In this document: piece by piece, positions 55,741 through 64,000 of the stretch
How positions within the stretch are numbered: the first letter of the stretch is position 1
Layout of the letters: each line of letters starts with the position of its first letter
Source of the DNA: Pelobates cultripes
Taxonomy: Eukaryota > Chordata > Amphibia > Anura > Pelobatidae
Assembly (NCBI GenBank): GCA_933207985.1
Contig: OW240916.1
Location: forward strand, 266,503,566 to 266,567,565
Direction: 5' to 3'
DNA length: 64,000 bases
Translations under genes and position numbers: made by a program
Notes under the pieces: generated by a model
Database searches by the model: none
Seen by the model: only the letters and a program-made list of their open reading frames with translations
What the model was told of the DNA's origin: nothing

Positions 55741-55824
55741 CTCCAGCCCTACTCCCACTGTGGATCCATAGTCAGTTACACCGGAACCAAAGTAGATATC
55801 CAGATTGCAATTTGCAGGCTATGA

Positions 55825-56204
55825 TCTAGGTGCAGGACCTGCGCGTCCTATAGGCAACTTAGGCAGTCGCCTAGGGCGCACCGGCCCGGGGGGCACTATA
55901 TTTTGGTGACCGGCAGGAGGGAAGCACACAGCGCACCCTCCTGCGATCACTCAATGTAGCGTGGCCGGGCAACGCGGCACTCACTGAGTGAGCACTTCCT
56001 GTCAGTCCGCCGGCAGCTGGGTACAGGAAACAGAAGTTCCTGTCTCGCAGTCTGCTATGCCCAGCCACGCTACATAGGTAGGACAAAAGGGGTAAATGAC
56101 CACTGAGGGGATAAGGGGGAGAAAGGGGAAAGGACCACTGAGGGGATAAGGGGGAGAAAGAGGAAAGGACCACTGAGGGGGTAGGGGGAGGAAGGGGAAA
56201 GGAC
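55825..56204. repeat. Mobile-element-like repeat with minisatellite at gap edge
   Basis: Starts GGCAACTTAGGCAGTCGCCT and CTAGGGCGCACCGGC, a common frog repeat type. From about 56098 a ~38-bp unit (ACCACTGAGGGGATAAGGGG) is repeated about three times and runs into the gap. The assembly probably broke in the array. Confidence 0.7.
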
Positions 56205-56304
56205 NNNNNNNNNNNNNNNNNNNNNNNNNNNNNNNNNNNNNNNNNNNNNNNNNNNNNNNNNNNNNNNNNNNNNNNNNNNNNNNNNNNNNNNNNNNNNNNN
56301 NNNN
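56205..56304. other. Assembly gap (100 N)
   Basis: 100 N directly after the minisatellite. True length unknown. Confidence 0.98.
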
Positions 56305-56720
56305 AAATGATTTCCCTGCATATTATGTTTTTGCAAGTATGTATCCAGTTGATGTTTAAACATGGGCATAGACTCTGATAAAACAATGTTTTGTTTTTTT
56401 CAGGTAGAGAATTTCACATCCTTATTGTTCCTAATGTAAAAATATTTTTCCTTTTCCTTAAATTAAATCTCCTTTCTTCCAGTCTAAACGTGTGACCTTG
56501 TGTCCTATATATACTCCTGTTTATGAATAGATTTCCAAACAAAGGTTTGTATTGTATAATGATATCATATCCACTCTGAGGCACTGTTTTTCTAAACTAA
56601 AGAGGTTTAAATTTGTTAAACTTTCTTCATAACTAAAATATTCCATTCTTTTTATTAATTTTGTAGCCCAACTTTTTTATGGTGGCATAATTTCCTTCTC
56701 CTTCAGGTGCCCAAAATTGC
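56305..56720 (-). pseudogene. Rex1/CR1-like LINE ORF2 C-terminus
   Basis: On the minus strand: KINKKNGIF, then RVDMISLYN-type text, THTFRLEERRFNLRKRKNIF-like text and FKHQLDTYLQK. These are the last conserved blocks of the LINE type whose RT relic is at 14766-15210. Stops and shifts throughout. Truncated at the gap. Confidence 0.65.
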
Positions 56721-56895
56721 AGAGCATATTGTCTGTGTATCTATGCGTCAGTGTGTGTCTGTGTATCTGCATGTCTGACCTGTGTATCTGCATGTGTGTC
56801 AGTGTTTGTGACTGTATGTGTTTTAGTGTGTGCACCTGTGTGTCTGTGTATCTGCGTTTGTGTCTTTGTCTCTGCATGTCTGTATCTGTATGTGA
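56720..56895. repeat. TG-rich degenerate repeat
   Basis: Words such as GTGTGTCTGTGTATCTGCAT recur. Similar text is at 57805-57870 and 58310-58440. Confidence 0.8.
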
Positions 56896-58304
56896 GTTTT
56901 GCTAATTAATCTTCTTCTTTGTTAGCAAAAAAAATATTTTCTAATTTAGTAGATGAAATATGTTAATACTTCAGCTGACTTTTCGTGTAGGAGTCCACAC
57001 TGCAGATTACAGTAAATATTTTCATATACGTTTCAAGTGTCAGCCCAGCTGGGGTATACATATTTATCTTATGTTGTGGCCCTTTTTCATAGCTGCAATA
57101 ACTGAAAGCATGTAATTAATTTTAAAAAGGACAGTTATTGCAACATGTCATTGGTAGCTTGTCATTCGTCCAAACTTTTTTAAAATTTATTTCACAATAA
57201 TGATTTTGCTTTCCATTTAACAAGCAATTTTTAAAGATGTCAGACAAAATGACTTGAATAAAAGGGATTCGCATGGATTTAGCTGTTTCAGGGACCACAA
57301 TATCAATTATCCTGGATTAATTCCCTATATGAGCACAAGTACAGTGCCGAATTTCCCATAAGGCCATGGCTTCAGGAAGTCAGGCATGAGAGTATCGGCA
57401 TGGCCACTAAAGAGGTCAAAGACCTCACCACTGTGACAAAGAGTGCAGCCTCTAGTCCACGTGAAAACAAGAACGCTGACTTGCTTCTTCTCCTAGTCGG
57501 CAGGTTGCTGTGACGCTGCACCAATAGATGGAGAGCAGGTGGGGCTATAACATTACTGTCATAATCCCTGCGCAATCTCCTCCTCCTTCTCACATGTAAG
57601 GAATGCAGTCTAAAAAGAAGACTGTAAACACAGAAGGAAGCAGGCAATGCAGCCTTGCATTGCCCTCCTCTAACCTGCCCTTCTCACACTCCATTTCAGC
57701 TAAAAGCCAGTGCCAACCACCAGCCTGCTCAGAAAGGGACCTGCCAGGTCAGCAGCAGCCAGCTTTACCCAGCCCAGTGACCAGCCACCCATGCCCACCA
57801 ATGTCAGTGTGTGTATCTGTATGGGTCAGTGTGTATGTGTTTTCATAGGTCAGTGCAGTGTGTGTGAATGTTTCAGATGGCACGGATAGCAAGGTCTCTT
57901 AGTGTCCCTTGGTTGCTGCTTCTCCTTTCTTCTGCTGTTCCTGGATTAAGCTACAGCATACAGTGACTATAAGCTACAGGAATAGTGATTATAGCCCTCT
58001 GTAACCTTGTAAAATATAGTGGACAAGGCCAGTCATATCAGATAAAACAATAGAACTGTTTGTTGCAGAGAAAATACATATTTTATACCCCTAACATCAG
58101 TCTTTAGCCAGAACAATGCAAACCACTCCCTAGTGTCTTGGTGTCTAGGACACAATTAGGTCAAGACATGATAATTTAATTACATGTTGAACAACAAGAC
58201 ACATTGCATAATATCTGTTACACAGTATAATAAATAACACTCTAGCTTTCATCCAGTTCAATGTTTTACAAAATAAATGAGCACACACAACAAAGTTACA
58301 GCTC
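56896..58304. other. No gene seen; possible hAT-like start near 57341
   Basis: CAGTGCCGAATTTCCCATAAG at 57341 looks like a hAT-type terminus, but I find no matching inverse end. The 91-codon minus-strand frame at 57372-57647 has no motif. Confidence 0.4.
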
Positions 58305-58640
58305 TGTGACAATGTGTGTCTTTCATTGTTTGTATCTGCATGCGTGACAGTGTGTATCTGATTATCTGTATGTGTGTCTGTGTATCTGCATGCCTGCACC
58401 CTTGTGTATTTGCGTCATTGTTTGTTTCTGTTTGTGTGTGTCATACATCTCAGCATTCAAACTCCAACACTAGAGACAAATACACCCCGCATTTAAACAT
58501 CAACACTACATATAGACACACCCCTACATTCAAAGACTAACACTACACAAGTAAACCGCTGCTTTCAAATGGCAAATAAAAACACACAACATTACACAAA
58601 TACACCCCTATCTTCACACACGTAATCCACACAAATACAC
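58305..58640. repeat. TG-rich block followed by degenerate ~40-bp repeat
   Basis: 58310-58440 is TG-rich. 58450-58640 repeats the pattern CATTCAAAC-AACACTACA-ACACCCC about four times with many changes. Confidence 0.6.
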
Positions 58641-59035
58641 GCAATATAGGACAATCATTTCTTTGATAAAGTTTTAGCATTGTAAAGAATCCCTTATTTA
58701 CTCCGTTAACTGAACTTTGGAATTCATGTAAAAACTAATTTAGTGGCACAACAAGACCATGTTTAAACCTCTCTTCATGTTATGTTACTCCCTTATCATT
58801 CAATTGAAGAGCTGTATACATATCACAGACCAATGTGTAATGGCATATCTATGATATTTGTAAATAAGATGTCAGCTATCTCTTTTTTATCTAAGTTCTA
58901 CAGAACAAACAAAATGAAATCTCAAGAACATGTATGATGTGTGTATTTTACTTTCCTATAATGAAAAATAATATACTATCTATATAGAACTATATGTGAT
59001 TTAGCATATGGTACCAACATGCAAACATTTATATA
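58641..59035. other. No gene seen
   Basis: AT-rich sequence ending at the TA target of the next element. Confidence 0.6.
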
Positions 59036-60607
59036 CAGGTGATACTCAAAAAATTAGAATATCGTGCAAAAGTTCATTTATTTCAGTAATGCAACATAAA
59101 AGGGGAAACTAATATACGAGATAGATGCATTACATGCAAAGCAAGATAGTTCAAGCCGTGATTTGTCATAAGTGCGATGATAATGGCTTACAGCTCATGA
59201 AAACCCCAAATCCACAATCTCAGTAAATTAGAACATTGCATGCAATCAATAAGACAATGAGTGTACATAGAACAATATCGGACATCTGAAAAGTATAAGC
59301 ATGCATATGGACTCAGTACTTGGTTTGGGCCCCTTTTGCAGCAATTACTGCCTCAATGCGGCGTGGCATGGAAGCTATCAGCCTGTGGCACTGCTGAGGT
59401 GTTATGGAAGACCAGGATGCTTCAATAGCGGCCTTCAGCTCTTCTGCATTGTTCGGTCTCATGTCTCTCGTCTTTCTCTTGGCAATGCCCCATAGATTCT
59501 CTATGGGGTTCAGGTCATGCGGGTTTTCTGGCCAATCAAGCACAGTAATCCCATGGTCTTTGAACCAGGCTTTAATGCTTTTGGCAGTGTGGGCAGTTGC
59601 CAAGTCCTGCTGGAAAATGAAGTCAGCATCCCCATAAAGCTCATCTGCGGAAGGAAGCATGAGGTGCTCCAAAATCTCCTGGTAGACGGCTGCGTTGACC
59701 CTGGACTTAATGAAGCACAGTGGACCAACACCAGCAGATGACTTGGCTCCCCAAATCAACACAGACTGTGGAAACTTCACACTGGACTTCAAGCATCTTG
59801 CAGTGTGTCTCTCCATACGTCCTCCAGACTCTGGGACCTTGGTTTCCAAATGGACTTTGGACCACTGAGAAACAGACCAGGTCTGTTTTTCTTTTGCCCA
59901 GGTAAGACGCTTCTGACATTGTTTGTTCAGGAGCGGCTTGACATGAGGAATACGACATCTGAAGCCCATGTCCAGTATCTGTCTGTGTGTTGTGGCTCTT
60001 GGTGCACTGACTCCAGCCTCAGTCCACTCCTTGTGAAAGTCCCCAAGACATGTGAATGGCCTTTTCCTGACAATCCTCTCGAGGCTGCAGTCATCCCTGC
60101 AGCTTGTGCACCTTTTTCTTCCACACTTTTCCCTTCCACATAACTTTCTATTAATGTGCTTTGATACAGCACTTTGGGAACATCCAACTTCCTTCGCAAT
60201 TACCTTTTGAGGCTTTCCCTCCTTATGGAGGGTGTCAATGATGGTTTTCTGCACAACTGTCATGTCAGCAGTCTTCCCCATGATTGTGATTCCTACTGAA
60301 CCAGACAGAGACCATATAAAAGCTCAGAAACCCTTTGCAGGTGTTATGGCTTACTTAGCTGATTAGAGTGGGACACTGTGAGCCTAGAATATTGCACCTT
60401 TTCACAATATTCTAATTTACTGAGATTGTGGATTTGGGGTTTTCATGAGCTGTAAGCCATAATCATCGCACTAATGACAAATCACGGCTTGAACTATCTC
60501 GCTTTGCATGTAATATGTCTATCTCATATATTAGTTTCCCCTTTTATGTTGCATTACTGTAATAAATTAACTTTTGCACAATATTCTAATTTTTCGAGTA
60601 TCACCTG
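59036..60607. mobile_element. Tc1/mariner transposon, long inverted repeats
   Basis: Ends CAGGTGATACTC and GAGTATCACCTG, TA duplicated at 59034-59035 and 60608-60609, 1572 bp. The terminal inverted repeats are about 205 bp (59036-59243 with 60400-60607) and differ at roughly 14 places by eye. A different family from the element at 47349: other ends and other transposase. Confidence 0.93.
59313..60281 (-). pseudogene. Tc1 transposase lacking first catalytic Asp
   Basis: 322 codons, open from ATG at 60279-60281, but not intact in content. N-terminal helix-turn-helix (KPQKVIAKEVGCSQSAVSKH) and GRKR hook are present. The second and third catalytic residues are D226 (FQQDLATAH) and E261 (NPIENLW), 34 residues apart as in classic Tc1. 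At 140-162 the segment that should hold the first Asp (after QWSKV) is missing, and the next ~18 residues are out of phase: the expected family text FGNQGPRVW is readable in another frame. A deletion plus a compensating shift explains this. LDWPENPHDLNP is otherwise normal. The protein could bind its repeats but should not cut. Confidence 0.85.
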
Positions 60608-62063
60608 TATTTTAGTGCAAGTTTCTAATGTAACAGACACATAAACAATTATCTCATTACTAGTCCTTGTCTCATCAACCTACTGAAAAACAGGTATTGT
60701 GATAAACTCACAGCTTGTATTACAGACACCTGCAGGGAAATGTGTCCCCAGACTTTCAGTCACCATGATGGTTTCAGAGTTCCAGGCTATAGTCAGGAAG
60801 GTTTTTATGACATTCATGATGAAAAAAACAATACATTATTCAAATTTATTTCAGTAAATTGCACTGACAATACCCTTAATATTTTCTCATTATTTCAGTG
60901 TTGTTATTATAGCAATACAAAAGTGTTCATATGTTTAATGGCATTCTCCAAGACATAAAGGACTTCAATATATTTATTATCTCTGTAAATTAAGGGATTA
61001 TTGTAATGTAAACAAATTAGGTAAACTCCATAATTACTTAGAATAAGTTCATAATAAACTAGGAAGCAATGAAATGGAAGATTGTCTGCTAAAAGAATGA
61101 ATCTGTAAAAGAGGAGGTAATGAATTAATAGATGGTTTGCATGAATGCAATATGTGGACTATTTACTTATTACTTAATAAGAACACATTTGAATGGACAC
61201 GAGAGAAAATGTTCTTTAAGAAGTGACGTTTTACTGCCATCAAGTGGCAAAAAAAATGAATACACTAAAAGGACATTCCTGAAACCTAAAGCACTTTTGG
61301 TTGCTGATTTCTTTTTTAGTGCATACTCCAATAGAAATTGGCACTTTTATATATGAACCTTATTATATCACTCCGGCTGTCAATCATACAACAGGTTTTG
61401 CTACTTAGTGGTTTTCTTAGCTCAGTGGAGCTAAACTTAAGAGACAGTCAATTGCTCAGAGCACCTGCCTTGCAAAGACGTCTCATTGAGCTGCATTGGG
61501 AAGTCTGTGATTGGACAGCCACAGAAACTCTGGGCTAGGGAAGAAGGGGAGGGCTTGCAAAAGCCAAAGGCAAGAGAGCTACAGCTTTTTCAAGGTGTTT
61601 TTATACATACCCCAGATAAAAAATGCAAACCTTAATTTAGAAATTAATGCATGTTTTCATTTGGCGTAAATTTGTTGGGTTTTTTTTTGTGTGTTTTGTT
61701 TTTTGGGCAGTTGTGTGTCCCTTTAGATATACAATTCAAAGCTGAATACTAATTTACAATACTGCTATAGCTGATCTGCCCTTCCTGTTAGTAGTCACAA
61801 AATTTGCTTTTGGGTTTATTCTTTGAAAAAGATAAAGCATGACTATAAATATATAAATACTAAATCTGGTATAGGTAAACTGTTAAACACTGTTAATTTA
61901 CGTAAGTTTAAACTATATATCAGATATGTTTTATCTATTATAAGATTGCAAAATTCAACAGTAGTTCTATCTAAGAATTCTTTTCACAGTTTTAATCAAT
62001 ACAAAGTTTTTTTTTTTTTAAGTTTCTATCAGCATATTTCCAATTTATGCGTATTCCACATTA
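60608..62063. other. No gene; possible MITE near 61420-61735
   Basis: GTGTGTCCCTTTAGATA at 61714 looks like a MITE end of the GTGTCCCTTTAA kind, but no clear partner is seen. Frames at 61823-62098 and others have no motif. Confidence 0.4.
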
Positions 62064-62390
62064 AGAAACATAGAAACATAGAATGTGACGGCAGATGAGA
62101 ACCATTCGGCCCATCTAGTCTGCCCAATTTTCTAAATACTTTCATTAGTCCCTGGCCTTATCTTATAATTAGGATAGCCTTATGCCTATCCCATGCATGC
62201 TTAAACTCCTTTACTGTGTTAACCTCTACCACTTCAGCTGGAAGGCTATTCCATGCATCCACTATCCTCTCAGTAAAGTAATACTTCCTGATCTTATTTT
62301 TAAACCTTTGCCCCTCTAATTTAAGACTATGTCCTCTTGTTGTGGTAGTTTTTCTTCTTTTAAATAGTCTCCTCCTTTACTGTGATAAAA
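62064..62390 (-). pseudogene. Rex1/CR1-like LINE C-terminus and 3' tail
   Basis: On the minus strand one frame reads TTRGHSLKLEGQRFKNKIRK, YYFTERIVDAWNSLPAEVVE and VNTVKEFKHAWDRHKA, the typical end of the CR1/Rex1 ORF2. It is followed by a 3' UTR (GGGCAGACTAGATGGGCCGA) and a tail of ATAGAAAC-type units. This copy is only ~330 bp long. Confidence 0.8.
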
Positions 62391-62775
62391 ACAAGTTAAG
62401 TTTCTTAACTTGTTGGAATGCAAATGATATGTCCCAGCAGTATTATATACGTTATTGACCAAGACCAAACATTTTTCGGCATTATAGCTGTATTGGAAAA
62501 ATTCAGCAAATCACCTTTTTTCCCAAGTCATACATTTTAACCCATTTCATGGTGAATCCCACAAATTCTCAGGTTTAATGAAGAAATCTGCAATTGTAAA
62601 ACTCTGCTTAAAGCTGTAAAACGCTACGTCTATAGTAGATAGAGAGACTGATCAAGAAATCAAAGTCCTACACTTACATTCATACTCTATCTCTTTGTGA
62701 GATAAGGATGGCCTTCAAATGAGCATAAGATGAGAAGCTACTCAAGTAACTTCCATTCTGGTTTAAGCACTAAAC
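62391..62775. other. No gene seen
   Basis: Only an AAGTTAAGTTTCTTAACTTG inverted repeat at about 62393. Confidence 0.6.
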
Positions 62776-63080
62776 CAGGGGTGCCCAAAAGGTAGATCCC
62801 CAGATGTTGCAGAACATAGAAACATAGAATGTGACGGCAGATAAGAACCATTTGGCCCATCTAGTCTGCCCAATTTTGTAAATACTTTAATTAGTCCCTG
62901 GCCTTATCTTATAGTTAGGATAGCCTTATGCATATCCCACGCATGCTTAAACTCCTTTACTGTGTTAGAACTACAACTCCCATAATGCTTCGCATGCCCT
63001 TTGAATGCCTTTAGCATGGCAAAGCATCATGGACACTGTAGTTTTCAAACATCTTGGGATCTACCTTTTGGGCACCCCTG
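62776..63080. mobile_element. hAT-type MITE with nested LINE fragment
   Basis: Ends CAGGGGTGCCCAAAAGGTAG and its complement CTACCTTTTGGGCACCCCTG. Flanks cactaaac (62768-62775) and cacgaaac (63081-63088) match at 7 of 8 positions. The interior has the ACTACAACTCCCATAATGCT text known from hAT MITEs, interrupted by a 151-bp LINE fragment. Confidence 0.9.
62816..62966 (-). repeat. Nested Rex1/CR1-like 3'-end fragment
   Basis: Near-identical to 62064-62220 and flanked by agaac at 62811-62815 and 62967-62971, a 5-bp target duplication. It has ATAGAAACATAG at its 3' end and only ~40 codons of the ORF end. Removing it would rejoin the hAT MITE. Confidence 0.85.
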
Positions 63081-63088
63081 CACGAAAC

Positions 63089-64000
63089 TGTGGAATGTTA
63101 GGTAGTGCCCGGGAAATAAAAATATCTAGGCAATAATAGCCTAATTTGACATTTTCTCCAACTAAAATATTTTTAATTTCCAAATCCCCTGATTAGTTTC
63201 CCAAAAACTCCAGCTGAGTTATATACATATTTGAATTGATCACATTTAGTGTGCAGGTAAAGATCAATGGTATGTTTGTATTGGCTTTATTCTGTTGCAC
63301 AGTTTTGTGTACTTGTTACAAAAACCTTATCCTGGCTTCCATGTTAACCCGAAGAAGCAGACTCCTGGAGTACAAGCTTGGAGTAATGTCCTCTTTCTTG
63401 ATACATGTCAGAATAAGTATGTATTTTAGTTTCAAAGAGTTTTTTATTTCGTTGGTAACAGTCTAACCAGCATATAGTAAGGGTGCAAATAGTTGCACTG
63501 TAGCCTACGCAAAGGCTTATCACGGCAATTTTATGGTGAGCTTGCATGTGCCTTCGCAGAGGCCAGTTATTGCATCGCCATATAGCAGTAATCATCAGAC
63601 AACATATGCATATTGTACAGATCTACAGATCTACGTATGTATAGTATATGTTCTCTTTTTCTTTTTTAGTATGACTTTCCTAAAGTGTTTGTTACCTGAG
63701 GTACAGGCTTCTGGCTCATTGTTGTGTGTAGTGTGTGGTCATCGTTGTTGCGGCATAGGTTGTGTATAGAGTAATTATGGTATATAGCACGGGACGTGCC
63801 GTTGTCTAAATAGCAACCTCGTGTGAGCTTTTCGTGCCATGGCCATCGTTTGCACATGTGTATGTGGCCGTGCCTGTGAGTCGTTCGCGTAATTGCTTAC
63901 TGCAATGTGGGTAGTCCTGCATTATTTTATTGGGTCATGTCAGATGTGATTATCATTTTCTTGCCGTCTTTAGGTTACGCGTGATAAAGTAGTCAGAGGG
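63089..64000. other. No gene seen
   Basis: Unique-looking sequence up to the window end. Overlapping short frames on both strands (63236-63857) have no motif. Confidence 0.55.

Noticed and set aside
55491..55829. Phe-rich frame and Lys-rich antisense frame
   Set aside because: Produced by the polypyrimidine tract.
57341..57870. hAT element starting CAGTGCCGAATTTCCC
   Set aside because: No inverse end or 8-bp duplication found, so listed only as a remark.

Overview
The window looks like repeat-dense, non-genic DNA from a vertebrate, most likely a frog (anuran) with a large genome. I recognise no host gene, exon, rRNA or tRNA gene. The organism call rests on the mix of mobile elements: L2 LINEs with 3' ends reading GGCGCTATATAAA plus (AAT)n, Rex1/CR1-like LINEs, a DIRS element, Gmr1-like Ty3/gypsy elements, Penelope-like ends, Tc1/mariner copies, and TTAA- and hAT-type MITEs. 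All of these are common together in amphibians. I cannot name the species. There are two 100-N assembly gaps (45302-45401 and 56205-56304).

Layout. 0-10 kb: LINE tails, TTAA MITEs, and a decayed chromodomain-type gypsy copy with LTR pieces (3.55-5.7 kb). 10-21 kb: a truncated L2, a hAT-like non-autonomous element full of microsatellite and minisatellite DNA (11660-13576), a Rex1/CR1-like RT relic, a solo LTR (15713-16653) and a second, longer L2 (18.4-21.1 kb). 21.9-26 kb: a palindromic hAT MITE, then a nested block of tandem duplications, CA-rich satellite and a large hairpin. 28.3-32.4 kb: a young non-autonomous LTR element whose only long reading frame is a Gag-like N-terminus fused to a 45/48-bp minisatellite. 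32.4-33.8 kb: a heavily deleted endogenous retrovirus relic.

33.8-38.7 kb: Penelope-like terminal regions in opposite orientation around a truncated Gmr1-like gypsy fragment with a SCAN-like gag. 39.0-45.3 kb: a nearly complete Gmr1-like element on the minus strand, with integrase placed before reverse transcriptase, running into a gap. 46-49.6 kb: a segmental duplication interrupted by a Tc1/mariner element with an uninterrupted transposase (D-x37-E spacing). 49.9-55.4 kb: a near-complete DIRS retrotransposon with inverted ends, an internal complementary region and a likely small intron in gag. 55.5-64 kb: low-complexity DNA, more LINE relics, a second Tc1 copy whose transposase lost its first catalytic Asp, and a hAT MITE carrying a nested LINE fragment.

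The genes do not form a cellular pathway. They are independent parasites, several of which may supply functions to relatives: the Gmr1-like family could mobilise the minisatellite LTR element, because the two have matching primer-binding sites and similar LTR hairpins.
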